Origin: a virus
IMG/VR virus record: IMGVR_UViG_3300035703_000108
Coordinates: 1 to 57,640 of that record
Length of the DNA: 57,640 nt
Strand: one strand, 5' to 3'
Within the stretch, counting starts at the first letter, position 1. Each line of letters opens with the position of its first letter. A program made the position numbers and the translations under genes. This document shows positions 16,450-24,858 of this stretch, one piece after another. The notes below the pieces were generated by a model. It made no database searches. It was not told where the DNA came from and saw only the letters and a program-made list of their open reading frames with translations.

Positions 16450-19400
16450 TTAGTTTCCTTCGAGTTGTGCCACGCGGGTGGCAAGAGTGTCGATCTTCTC
16501 GTTGGCCTCTTGGAGAGCCTTAACCAGCACGGGGATCAACGACTGGTATGCCACGTTCAAATGCTTCGGGCCAGCTTGCACCACGCCATCAGCATAGACT
16601 TCCCCGCCCAGAGCCTCTTGGAGTTCCTGCGCGATGAAGCCGGGCTGGATCGACTGATCCTTGGAGTAGTCTTCCTTGTAGCGGAAGGTGACGGGCTTGA
16701 GCGCGTTGACCACGTCGAGGGCTTCGGCCAGTGGCGCGATTTCTTTCTTGAGGCTACGGTCAGACCCGTTGACGTAGGCACCCGCGCCCCACACGCCGGT
16801 GCCGTTAACTTGCAGGTTGAACGCGCCTTGGTCTGCGGTTCCGGCGATATACACTTCGCCCGAAGCGTTTATAACGACGCCGCTAGAACCATCAGCCCAC
16901 GGGGCAATCGTGAGGGTGCCTGCGTTCACTGAACCGCTGGAGAAGATAAAGGCGTTCGTCCCTGCGGCAACGAGGCCGTTGTACGCCCCGGGAGACGAGT
17001 TGGGGATGAAGCGCATCCACGGACCAGTGGAGGACGCGAAGAACGGCCCGTCGATGCTCTGCCCTACGGTGGAGACTTGGAAGATTTGGACCGGCGAACT
17101 CGTCCCGACCCCTACCCGCCCGCCCGCTTCGTTGAGCGTGATGTTGTAGGCCACCGCGCTGTCACTGCGCTGGGCTTGGAGCCACACGCGCCCATCTGCC
17201 GCACTGGTACCGATCCCGAGGCCGTAGCTAGGGTCGTTGTTGCTGAGGAAGGCGGGGTAATTCGTGACGTTGCCAAGCACAGGAGCGTTAACTGCGCCAC
17301 CTGCGGCCACGCGAAGACGAGCAACGGCACTGCTCGTCCCAATCCCGACGTTACCGCTGCTGTCGATGCGCATACGTTCAAGCGGGGCGCCGGAAGAGGT
17401 GAAGAACCGGAGATCAGCCGCGACTACACCTTGCGAGGTAATACCCGCCCAGCGGTTGTCTGCGAGGTCAAGGCCACCTGTGATGAAGCGAAGCGCCGCA
17501 ACCGGAGTGCCGCTACCATTGCGGTTCTGGATGATCGCGCCGGTCGTACCATCGAGGTCTTGGCGCACTTGCAATCGGGCTTCTGGGTTGGTCGATCCGA
17601 CCCCGACGTTACCTGCGTTGGTAATGCGCATCCGCTCGGTCGGCGTCCCATTGTCCACGGTGGAGATAATCCCACCGTGGCCGACACCTTGGTCGATGTA
17701 GCCGATAAAGTCCGCGCCGTAATTTGAGCGCGTTACGCGCACCGCAGTAGAGCTAAAGCCGGACGGTGCGGCAACATCTGCCACTTGAAGCCGCGTTCCG
17801 GGTGCGGATACCCCGATCCCAACATCACCCCCGCTGGTGATGCGCATACGCTCGGTAGTGCCACCAGACCTAAACAGCAGGTTCTGGTTCGCCACCTCAG
17901 ACGCAATCGACGCCAGTCCAGTCCCGACTGTGTCCGAAAACACAACCGAGTTCGTCGAAGACGCCGAGCCGGAGATGTCGATGACCGCGTTCCGGTTGGT
18001 GCTTTCAACCACAAGAATTGTGTTTGACGCCACGGTGCCAGTGTTCGCGTCGTTGAATACGTGAAGGCTGCGACCGAAAGCAGATACGGGTGCGTTCGTC
18101 CCGATCCCGACGTTGCCATCGCTGGCAATCCGCATGCGTTCGACACCAGCGGTTATGTCTTGGAACCGAAGTGGGCCACCATCACCAGAAATGATTTCGT
18201 AGGTTTTGCCCGTAGATGCCGTCTGGTTTTCCAAACGCAAAGTAGGCCCGCTTCCCGTGCCAGCTACGTGAAGGCGGGTAACGGGGTTGTTGGTGCCAAT
18301 CCCAAAGTTGCCCGCACTGGTGACGCGCAACCGCTCACTGCCAGCCGTCGAGAAGGCAATCGCGTCAGAGGATGGCGACCACATCCCTGTGTTGGTGTTG
18401 CTGATGAAGCCGTAGGCGACCGCGCCCACGGTCCCCTTGAGCGTGGCGATGCTGTCCGCAGAGGCAACGCCGAGGGACGGCGTTACGAGGGTCGGGCTGG
18501 TGTTCAACACCACGGAGCCGGTGCCGGTCGATGTGGTGACGCCCGTGCCGCCGTTCGCCACAGCGAGGGTGCCGCCGAGCGTAATCGCACCAGTCGTGGC
18601 CGTGGATGGCGTGAGGCCCGTCGTGCCCGCGCTGAACGAGGTCACGGCGGCCGAGGAGAGCGTGGCCCAAGTCGGGGCCGCGCCGGTGTTGCCCACCAGC
18701 ACCTGACCGGTGGTGCCGACAGCCGTCGCGCTCACAGCCGAGGTGCCGTTGCCCAGCAGCACACCGTTCGCGGTCAGCGTGGTCGCGCCCGTGCCGCCGT
18801 TACCAACGGGGAGCACACCCGATGTGATCTGCGACGCGGAGATGGCGATGGACGTGCTGTTCGCGCTGGTGATCTGACCCTGCGCGTTGACGGCGATGAC
18901 CGGAACCTGCGACGCGCTGCCGTAGGTGCTGGCCGTTACGCCCGTGTTCGTGATGCTGAAGACCGTGCCAGACAGCGTCAGGCCCGTTCCCGCCGTGTAC
19001 AGCACCGGAGCGCCGAACTGCGAGAAGATGATGGGCGTCGTGCCGATGGTGATCGGCAGCGGCGTCTGCTGCACCCACGACGTGTTGGCGAGTATGGCAC
19101 CCGCCGTGACGAGGAAGAAGTCGCCCGCGTCGATCTGGTCAACGCCGGTTCCGGTGCTGTCGAAGTCCGTCGCGCGGGTGAGGATGAAGGGCGTCGAGCC
19201 GTTGCCGGTCTGCGTGACGACATAGACGCCGTGATCCGCCTGCGCCGCGCCGACTTCGTTCTTGATCAGCACGCGGTTGCCCGCGACGACCGCGACGCCG
19301 TCGATGCTCAGCGCGCCGTTCGCGTTCGCCGTGATGGTCGCGCCGACGCCGCCGGTGCCGTTGTTGTACGTGTACGCAGGCAGCGCGGCGACCGTGGCAA

Positions 19401-20895
19401 GACGGACGGCTTGGTGGAAGTTGATGCCCGAGGCGATGCTGTCCGCATACGCCTTGTTGACGATGTCCGTGCCGCTGGTGGGCGCGTTCTGGATCGTGCC
19501 GCTGGTCAGGGCGATCGACGTGATGTCCGTGTTCGCACCCAGCGCCGCCGCGCCCAGTGCCGTGCGCGCCGCGCCCGCCGTGCTGGCGCCCGTGCCGCCG
19601 CTGCCGATCGCGAGCGTGCCGCCCAGCGTCAAGGTGCCTGCGGAGGTGATGGGCGAGCCGCTGAACGTCAACCCCGTCGTGCCGCCCGACGCGGCCACCG
19701 AGGTCACCGTGCCCGCGAACTGGTCGTTCGACGTGATGGTGAAGTTGGGGTACGTGCCGCTGATCGACGTGGTGCCCGCACCGGTCAGGGAGACGATCTG
19801 GTCGGGAGCCGTGTTGTTGATCGTGAAGTTGGGGTAGGTGCCGCTGACACTGATCGCCGTGCCAGCCGTCAGGGAGACGATCTGGTCGGGCGCGGTGTTG
19901 TCGATGGTGATCGAGCCTGCCGCGTTCGTGACGGACACGCCGGTGCCTGCGGTCAGCGCCGCGAGGGTGTACCCAGCGCCGTTGCCGATGAGGAGCTGGC
20001 CGTTCGTCGGCGTGGCGGTCAGACCGGTGCCGCCGTTGTCGGGGGACAACGTGCCTCCGAGCGTCAGCGTGCCGATAGTCGTGACAGGGCCGCCGGTGAA
20101 GGTCATGCCCGTCGTGCCACCAGACGCGTTGACACTGGTCACGGTGCCCGTGCCGGTGAGCGTCGTCCAGAGCGGCTCATCCGTTCCGGTGGAAGTCAAC
20201 ACTTGCCCCGGTATGCCGGGGTTGGTCAGGGCGAACTTGGTGCCAGTCGAATACACGACGGCACCGGCAACGGGAGACAGGGCGTCGCCAGTGCCGCCGC
20301 GACCCAAGGGGAGCGACCCCTGAGTTTCGTTCGTGTCGCTGAGATCCACGGCGGGGTGCACGTGGTCTTCGCGAGCGGCAGCAGTCGAGACGCCCGCCGT
20401 AGCGGTGCCGAGAGCTTGGGGTGTTGCAGTTGCGAGGTTTACGGAAAGCGTGACGTTGTTCGCGAGCGAGCCGCCGCCGGTCAGGCCGGTGCCTGCGATG
20501 ATCAGGCGGCCTTCAGGGACGTAGCCCGTGGCTACGACGGGGCTGGTCGTGACGGACGTTACCCGCCCGTTCGCGTCCACCGTGACAGTCGGGACATTTG
20601 ATCCGTTGCCGTAAACACCAGCCACAACCCCAGTTGTATCAAGCTGACTAGCGCCCACACCGCCATTAGCGATAGCGAACACGCGGTTAGCAGAAAGATC
20701 ACCGCCCCCAACAAGACCAGTTCCCGCAGTGAGAGTGCGGCTTGGCGGCACCTCTCCAGAAGAAGCGACGTTGCTGAACTGAACCTTGTACGTGCTGCCA
20801 TCAAGGACATACGGAAAATACCCCGCTTGGCTGCTACCCGTGTACTCGGGCAGGCCGGTAATCTTGGTCGGGATGAGGTTGGTTGGGACACTCAC
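16450..20895 (-). CDS. Large tail fibre with C-terminal S74 chaperone (1481 aa)
   Basis: The N-terminal 20-150 residues probably attach to the tail (TKITGLPEYTGSSQAGYFPY). Residues 150-850 are repeated LPxGxGGTGA, GTVTSV and GTGLTLSG units. Residues 850-1370 hold repeated ERMRITSGGDVGIG-type units, a triple-helical beta pattern seen in long tail fibres. The last 110 residues are an S74 chaperone domain (SDRSLKKEIAPL, PGFIAQELQEAL, YQSLIPVLVKALQEANEKI). The GTG start overlaps the upstream stop. This is the main candidate for the receptor-binding fibre, with a second S74 fibre downstream. Confidence 0.85.
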   Translation of the reverse strand: MSVPTNLIPTKITGLPEYTGSSQAGYFPYVLDGSTYKVQFSNVASSGEVPPSRTLTAGTGLVGGGDLSANRVFAIANGGVGASQLDTTGVVAGVYGNGSNVPTVTVDANGRVTSVTTSPVVATGYVPEGRLIIAGTGLTGGGSLANNVTLSVNLATATPQALGTATAGVSTAAAREDHVHPAVDLSDTNETQGSLPLGRGGTGDALSPVAGAVVYSTGTKFALTNPGIPGQVLTSTGTDEPLWTTLTGTGTVTSVNASGGTTGMTFTGGPVTTIGTLTLGGTLSPDNGGTGLTATPTNGQLLIGNGAGYTLAALTAGTGVSVTNAAGSITIDNTAPDQIVSLTAGTAISVSGTYPNFTINNTAPDQIVSLTGAGTTSISGTYPNFTITSNDQFAGTVTSVAASGGTTGLTFSGSPITSAGTLTLGGTLAIGSGGTGASTAGAARTALGAAALGANTDITSIALTSGTIQNAPTSGTDIVNKAYADSIASGINFHQAVRLATVAALPAYTYNNGTGGVGATITANANGALSIDGVAVVAGNRVLIKNEVGAAQADHGVYVVTQTGNGSTPFILTRATDFDSTGTGVDQIDAGDFFLVTAGAILANTSWVQQTPLPITIGTTPIIFSQFGAPVLYTAGTGLTLSGTVFSITNTGVTASTYGSASQVPVIAVNAQGQITSANSTSIAISASQITSGVLPVGNGGTGATTLTANGVLLGNGTSAVSATAVGTTGQVLVGNTGAAPTWATLSSAAVTSFSAGTTGLTPSTATTGAITLGGTLAVANGGTGVTTSTGTGSVVLNTSPTLVTPSLGVASADSIATLKGTVGAVAYGFISNTNTGMWSPSSDAIAFSTAGSERLRVTSAGNFGIGTNNPVTRLHVAGTGSGPTLRLENQTASTGKTYEIISGDGGPLRFQDITAGVERMRIASDGNVGIGTNAPVSAFGRSLHVFNDANTGTVASNTILVVESTNRNAVIDISGSASSTNSVVFSDTVGTGLASIASEVANQNLLFRSGGTTERMRITSGGDVGIGVSAPGTRLQVADVAAPSGFSSTAVRVTRSNYGADFIGYIDQGVGHGGIISTVDNGTPTERMRITNAGNVGVGSTNPEARLQVRQDLDGTTGAIIQNRNGSGTPVAALRFITGGLDLADNRWAGITSQGVVAADLRFFTSSGAPLERMRIDSSGNVGIGTSSAVARLRVAAGGAVNAPVLGNVTNYPAFLSNNDPSYGLGIGTSAADGRVWLQAQRSDSAVAYNITLNEAGGRVGVGTSSPVQIFQVSTVGQSIDGPFFASSTGPWMRFIPNSSPGAYNGLVAAGTNAFIFSSGSVNAGTLTIAPWADGSSGVVINASGEVYIAGTADQGAFNLQVNGTGVWGAGAYVNGSDRSLKKEIAPLAEALDVVNALKPVTFRYKEDYSKDQSIQPGFIAQELQEALGGEVYADGVVQAGPKHLNVAYQSLIPVLVKALQEANEKIDTLATRVAQLEGN

Positions 20896-21212
20896 AGCTC
20901 GTCATCCTCGAAGAAAATCAGGAAGTCGTCGTCATCCTCGGTGATCAGGAACACGTCGCCATCTTGGCTGATCACGCCGCTCGGGTTCGTCGGTATCGGC
21001 GTGTCGGTGCGCATGAAGGGCAGCGTGATGTTTTCCGTCTGCCGAGGGGGCAGGCGATAGGGGTCGAACTGGTCCGTGTCCTCGTCGCATACGCGCAGGC
21101 CGGGGAAGTTCGGGTCGGACTGCAACTTGTGCAGGGGCATCTTGCGGCTGCACCGGCTGCAAATGCCGATGCCCAGCGTCGGGTTGCCGCGCGTGTTGAG
21201 GTAGAGGGGCAT
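20892..21212 (-). CDS. Zinc-ribbon protein with acidic tail, paralogue 1 (106 aa)
   Basis: The start at 21212 (MPLYLNTRGNPTLGIGICSR) is taken because it follows the preceding stop as TAATG; the longer reading is a shadow. It carries C-x2-C (CSRC, about 18-21) with a later single Cys (VCDED), then the block DQFDPYRLPPRQTE. The C-terminus is highly acidic (EDDDDFLIFFEDDEL). It is clearly related to the next gene (21212-21442), so the pair arose by tandem duplication. Zinc binding is inferred. Probably a virion-associated protein between the tail accessory and fibre genes. Confidence 0.6.
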   Translation of the reverse strand: MPLYLNTRGNPTLGIGICSRCSRKMPLHKLQSDPNFPGLRVCDEDTDQFDPYRLPPRQTENITLPFMRTDTPIPTNPSGVISQDGDVFLITEDDDDFLIFFEDDEL

Positions 21213-21442
21213 TAGGAAAGCGCCTCGTCCGGTCGCGGGAAGCGCAGGGCGATCTGCTCGCCAGACCGCGCGGGCAGGCGATACGGGTCGTAATCGTCGA
21301 GGTCTTCCTTGCACACCTTGAGACCGGGATTGTTGCGGTCGCTCCACAACTCCTCCAGCGGAAACTTCCGCTTGCACCGGTCGCACAGGCCGACTGCCAG
21401 CCACTGCTTGCCGCGTGTGTCGAGGTAACCCTCTACTGGCAT
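21212..21442 (-). CDS. Zinc-ribbon protein, paralogue 2 (76 aa)
   Basis: Starts at 21442 with an ATGA overlap with the preceding tail gene. It contains CDRC (about 20-23), KVCKEDLDDYDPYRLPARSG and a core colinear with the 106-aa neighbour: YLDTRG, then G[IL]C[SD]RC, then [RK]VC[DK]ED, then YDPYRLP. It lacks the acidic C-terminal extension of the paralogue. Function unknown. Confidence 0.6.
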   Translation of the reverse strand: MPVEGYLDTRGKQWLAVGLCDRCKRKFPLEELWSDRNNPGLKVCKEDLDDYDPYRLPARSGEQIALRFPRPDEALS

Positions 21443-22428
21443 CAGCGCGTGTACATCGAGATGTTGGGCAGGATCATCATCGGGCTGTTGTCGCGCTCTT
21501 CCTGCTGCGCGAAATACAGGGCTTCCTTGGCCTTGGCGTCGAGCATCGGGATCATCTGCGCATCGACCTCGATGTACTCCATGGCGAGCTTGGCGGCGAG
21601 CATGGACACGATCGCGTCGTACCAACGCTGCGGCACCTCGATCTCCTCCGTCATGGTGCCAACGTCCATGATGTACCGCTGGCGCCAGATGACGATCTGG
21701 TATTCCTCGGCGCTGTTGCTGGGCACCGGCCACATGTACATGACCGGCTGCACGACCTGACGGTCGAGCCAGAACTGGAGCGGCCTATTCGACTGGAAGC
21801 TCTTGTTCGGGAGGTTCGTATAATCGTCGCGGCTCAGACGCGCGATCGGGATCTCCGTCGGCGTGTTGCCGAGGTAGATGCGGCTGAAGCCGAGGGTGCC
21901 GCTGGTTGCCAGCACGCGGAAATATGGGGTTGCGACACTGCTGTCGAGATCGAACCAAGTCCACTCACCTGCCGATGCGGTTGGGGTTTCCGTCTGGATG
22001 GTCCGCCACGTCACGCCGTCGTCGCTGCGCTGGAGCGAGATCGGCACGGCTGGGGATGTCCACTTGATGCCAACGGTCGTGACGAAGGTCTGCGTCGGGA
22101 AGAAGACGGTGCGCGACGTGCTGGTGTCGGTGTTGATGCCCGCCACCTGCTGCAAGGTGCGCAGGTTGCTGTTCAGAATGTCCAACGTGCCGGTGTCGAG
22201 TGTGATCGTGCCCACGCCGTCGTAGAGCGGGTATATCTGCTTCTCGATGCACCAGAGCTGGATGCCACGGTTCGAGAGGTCGGAGAGCAGCAGGTAAAGC
22301 TGGTCGTTGGCGACCTCGACGTGCTCAGCACTCAGCGACTGCGGAGGCAGCTTGCACCGGCGCGCGGCGTTTTCGATCACCTTGCGGGTGTTGAAGGTTG
22401 TCTGGGATACTGTCCCCGAATAGGCCAT
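21442..22428 (-). CDS. Tail accessory protein (328 aa)
   Basis: An N-terminal helical segment (FNTRKVIENAARRCKLPPQSLSA) resembles the start of head-to-tail connector proteins. The middle (110-200) is a beta-sandwich-like insert (VPISLQRSDDGVTW and WTWFDLDSS), and the end is helical (RWYDAIVSMLAAKLAMEY). Similar proteins in podovirus-like environmental phages lie near portal and adaptor genes and are listed as tail accessory or gp4-like proteins. It heads the fibre cluster and has its own candidate promoter at 22493-22521. Confidence 0.55.
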   Translation of the reverse strand: MAYSGTVSQTTFNTRKVIENAARRCKLPPQSLSAEHVEVANDQLYLLLSDLSNRGIQLWCIEKQIYPLYDGVGTITLDTGTLDILNSNLRTLQQVAGINTDTSTSRTVFFPTQTFVTTVGIKWTSPAVPISLQRSDDGVTWRTIQTETPTASAGEWTWFDLDSSVATPYFRVLATSGTLGFSRIYLGNTPTEIPIARLSRDDYTNLPNKSFQSNRPLQFWLDRQVVQPVMYMWPVPSNSAEEYQIVIWRQRYIMDVGTMTEEIEVPQRWYDAIVSMLAAKLAMEYIEVDAQMIPMLDAKAKEALYFAQQEERDNSPMMILPNISMYTR

Positions 22429-22492
22429 AGGTCTTTTGCTCGCTGGTTATGAGCAGCAGCCTGCAAAGCGAGCAAGCATTTCTGGCCCGGAG

Positions 22493-22521
22493 AGTATACA
22501 GGACGCGAAGCGGTAGGACAA
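22493..22521 (-). promoter_or_regulatory. Sigma70-like minus-strand promoter for tail/fibre genes
   Basis: On the minus strand TTGTCC is followed by 17 bases and TATACT. It lies in the 111-base gap between the 198-aa gene and the 328-aa tail gene and points toward the tail genes. A 9-bp inverted repeat (22499-22507 / 22524-22532) covers the spacer and -35 box and could be an operator or a weak terminator. Inferred from sequence only. Confidence 0.5.
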
Positions 22522-22539
22522 CCCGCGTCCTGCGCCCCC

Positions 22540-23136
22540 TTAACGCTTGATCATCGGCTCGCGGCTCGCGACGGGCACGCCGCGCTTCTTCGGTGCGGGC
22601 ATCTTGGCACCGGCAGCGCGCGCCTCGCTCATGGCGATGGCCGTGGCCTGCTTCGGGTTGGTGACCTTCGGACCCTTCTTCGATCCACTGTGCAGCTCGC
22701 CGCGCTTGAACTCACCCATGACCTTGGCGATCTTGGCCGCGCCCTTGACGCTGCCGCCCTTGGCGTAGCCCTCGACGTCGCCGCCCTGCATGTAGCGCAT
22801 GCGGGTGGTGTCCTTGAAGCTTTCCATCTCGCGAGCTGCCCTCGCTTGGGCGCGGTTGGCGCGGTCGATGGCCGCTGCTTCGGCTGCCGTGGCCGTAACC
22901 TTCTTGGCGGCAGCGCGATTGGGCGCCATCCGCATCTCGCGTGCTTCCATCGCCTGCGAGCGGTTGGCGCGGTCGATAACGTCCCGTGAGGGTTCGCGTG
23001 CGGGACGGCTCTCAGCGGCGCGGGAGATGGCCCCGAGCTTGACGGCAAGGGGGTTCTGTGAGGGCAGCTTGTCACGTCCGTCGAGACGAACGGCGACGAC
23101 GGGCTTGCCTGCGGGGTCGGTACGACGACGGTTCAT
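22540..23136 (-). CDS. Basic DUF6496-like virion protein (198 aa)
   Basis: Arg/Lys/Ala-rich. The helical first half has a repeated [IV]DRANR[SA]QA..AREM motif (about 54-66 and 90-102). The C-terminus carries GELHSGSKKGPKVTNPKQAT and AIAMSEARAAG, the signature of DUF6496 proteins that occur in late operons of many phages. Basic charge suggests DNA contact in the head or during packaging. It ends at the 111-base promoter-bearing gap. Confidence 0.6.
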   Translation of the reverse strand: MNRRRTDPAGKPVVAVRLDGRDKLPSQNPLAVKLGAISRAAESRPAREPSRDVIDRANRSQAMEAREMRMAPNRAAAKKVTATAAEAAAIDRANRAQARAAREMESFKDTTRMRYMQGGDVEGYAKGGSVKGAAKIAKVMGEFKRGELHSGSKKGPKVTNPKQATAIAMSEARAAGAKMPAPKKRGVPVASREPMIKR

Positions 23137-23137
23137 G

Positions 23138-23314
23138 TTATTTGCCTTTCTTCACGGCGAAAGCGTTATCGATCAAATTCGGGTAGGGGCGGCCAGCGGC
23201 CTTGGCGCGGCGCTTGGCGGAAGCCTTCTGCTTGACGCTGAGCGACTTCGGTTTGCGCTTCTTGCCACCCTTGGTCTTAGGTGCGTCGGTTTCCCAGAAG
23301 GGCTTCTTGTCCAT
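23138..23314 (-). CDS. Small highly basic conserved phage protein (58 aa)
   Basis: Reads MDKKPFWETDAPKTKGGKKR, then SLSVKQKASAKRRAKAAGRP and YPNLIDNAFAVKKGK. The combination of an N-terminal PFWET, a Lys-rich middle and AAGRPYPNL(I/V)DN is familiar from very many environmental phages, where it lies near capsid genes. Likely a DNA-binding minor head protein. The ATG is two bases after the stop of the 187-aa gene. Confidence 0.65.
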   Translation of the reverse strand: MDKKPFWETDAPKTKGGKKRKPKSLSVKQKASAKRRAKAAGRPYPNLIDNAFAVKKGK

Positions 23315-23315
23315 G

Positions 23316-23879
23316 TCAGCAATCCCACTTTCTGAGGGCGAGTGCCTTGCGGGTCGGTCGGCCCTTTTCGTCCTTCATCGCACCCTCCATGCCGCCCATC
23401 CGTGCGCAGAATGACTTGCGCCGTGCGGCGGCCTTGGGGGATTTCTTGGCCTGCTTGGCGCTGACGGGCGGCTTGATGTCCTGACCCTGCGCCTTGAGCG
23501 AGGCCCGGCCCTTGGCGTTCAGGCCGCCTTCGGGGTTCTTGCCTTCCTTGCGCGTCCAAGCACCACCGCCCTCGGCCTTCTTGACGGCAAAGCCGCCCTT
23601 GGCGAAGCGTGCCGGTGCGCCCATCTGCGGCGACCCCATGGCCGATCCCATGCCCTGCGGCATCGCCTGTGGCATGCCCTGCGGCATGGGCTGCGGCATG
23701 GGCTGCGGCATCTGGAGCTGCATGGCCTGCTGCGGCTGCGGCATCTGGGGTTGGGGAGCCATGGGTGTGGGCTGCTGCGGCGCGCGCATGCCCGCGCGGA
23801 GCGCGTCCTGCAACTGCCGCTGGGCGTCCGATACGGTCGTGGCAAAGCTAAGCGGTGCGCCCAAGTTCATGCCCATCAA
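23316..23879 (-). CDS. DUF6321-like protein with Met/Pro/Gln-rich repeat (187 aa)
   Basis: Residues 34-90 are a low-complexity Met-Pro-Gln tract (short PQPMPQGMPQ-type units) that is probably extended and flexible. The C-terminal half has AWTRKEGKNPEGGLNAKGRA and AARRKSFCARMGGMEG, the DUF6321 signature, with a terminal Trp-Asp-Cys. It is co-transcribed with two other basic proteins between the decoration-like proteins and tail accessory genes. Probable minor structural protein; enzyme activity is not apparent. Confidence 0.6.
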   Translation of the reverse strand: MMGMNLGAPLSFATTVSDAQRQLQDALRAGMRAPQQPTPMAPQPQMPQPQQAMQLQMPQPMPQPMPQGMPQAMPQGMGSAMGSPQMGAPARFAKGGFAVKKAEGGGAWTRKEGKNPEGGLNAKGRASLKAQGQDIKPPVSAKQAKKSPKAAARRKSFCARMGGMEGAMKDEKGRPTRKALALRKWDC

Positions 23880-24283
23880 TCCGCGTAGGACTTCACCATC
23901 TCGAGGATGATGGTATAGTCATCGTTGGCGGATGCGTCTTGGGTCGAGAACAAAATGTCGCCCGTCTTGCCAGCGCCTGCGTTATTCCACAGGCCGCCGA
24001 AGCTCTCGTAATCCGCGACATAGTTGGTGTTCTGCGGGATAACGGCGATCAAAACATCAGCAGTCGCGTCCCAGTACATGGCGACCTGCATACCGTGCGT
24101 CATCGCGTAAATCTTCGTGATCGTCACGCCATCGCAGGGGCGCTGGAACGAACTGGGCGACAAAGCCGAGACATCGACTTTCAGAACCTTGTTCTCGCCG
24201 GTGCCGTCGGAAATGTTGGTGAACTTCATGATGGCTTTGCGCTCGCCATCAAACAGGATCTGTGTTGCTACAGCGTCGGCCAT
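23876..24283 (-). CDS. Capsid decoration/head-associated protein (135 aa)
   Basis: Beta-rich with a KAIMKFTNISDGTGENKVLK N-terminal strand pair and many Thr/Val strands. Proteins of this type appear downstream of major capsid genes in environmental podovirus-like phages and are thought to be head-associated. A hairpin (24307-24340) separates it from the 147-aa gene. The role is inferred from position and composition. Confidence 0.5.
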   Translation of the reverse strand: MADAVATQILFDGERKAIMKFTNISDGTGENKVLKVDVSALSPSSFQRPCDGVTITKIYAMTHGMQVAMYWDATADVLIAVIPQNTNYVADYESFGGLWNNAGAGKTGDILFSTQDASANDDYTIILEMVKSYAD

Positions 24284-24306
24284 CTATCTGTCCTTGAACC
24301 TAAAGG

Positions 24307-24340
24307 GTCGGGCGACACGGACTTCCCAGTGCCGCCCGAC
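24307..24340 (-). terminator. Hairpin between two head genes, possible weak terminator
   Basis: An 8-bp stem (GTCGGGCG / CGCCCGAC, 24307-24314 and 24333-24340) lies in the 80-base gap. On the minus strand it is followed by CCCTTTAGG, without a real T-tract. It may instead be an RNA-processing or stability element. The rest of the gap holds the ribosome-binding region of the 135-aa gene. Confidence 0.45.
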
Positions 24341-24363
24341 ACCTCATAACACAGCGTTACCGC

Positions 24364-24807
24364 TTAGTCATCAGCCGTCGTTTGCACGTACAGCATGGTC
24401 ACGCGGACCTGACCAGCAGTCGGCTGACCGACCGAGGTGACGGTGGCGACAACCGTGCGGTTGTTGTCAACGTCGTCCATGGCGGCGAGCTGAGCGGCGC
24501 TGAAGCCGTTCGAACGACGCCCGGCAGTCTTCACGCTGATACCGCTGAGGTACTGCGTGCCGCCCGATGCGGTGCCCGCCGACAGCGTGGCCGAGGTCGC
24601 GCTGTCAAAGGCAGTCAGAACATCGACGTAGAAATCGACGATCTGGCTGTCAGCCGGGATGTTGAACGTGGCGTTCTGGACCAGCGTTGCATCGAAGTTG
24701 ATGAGCGCAGTCTGGCTGAGCGCAACGAGGCCGATGTTCGGCCCGCCGCTCTCACCCGCGTTGCGATCACCCGATGCGAGTGGCCCGCTCCAAGTGGTCT
24801 GAGACAT
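24364..24807 (-). CDS. Head decoration-like protein (147 aa)
   Basis: The start at 24807 (MSQTTWSGPLASGDRNAG) is preferred over a TTG three codons upstream because AAAGGA lies at good spacing. N-terminal WSGPLxSG is typical of phage capsid-associated proteins. The rest is beta-rich and Ala/Thr-rich, with no Cys. It sits after the capsid gene and the endonuclease VII-like insertion. Probably decorates or stabilises the capsid. Confidence 0.5.
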   Translation of the reverse strand: MSQTTWSGPLASGDRNAGESGGPNIGLVALSQTALINFDATLVQNATFNIPADSQIVDFYVDVLTAFDSATSATLSAGTASGGTQYLSGISVKTAGRRSNGFSAAQLAAMDDVDNNRTVVATVTSVGQPTAGQVRVTMLYVQTTADD

Positions 24808-24858
24808 ATTTTTCAATCCTTTTGCAAAAGGGGTGCTGCTATAGCGCGGCAGACGTTA

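Noticed and set aside
18061-20601. Long open frame (846 codons) antisense to the large fibre gene
   Set aside because: It is a shadow: Arg/Gly/Ala-rich composition, no ribosome-binding site, and the minus-strand frame has clear S74 and fibre repeats.
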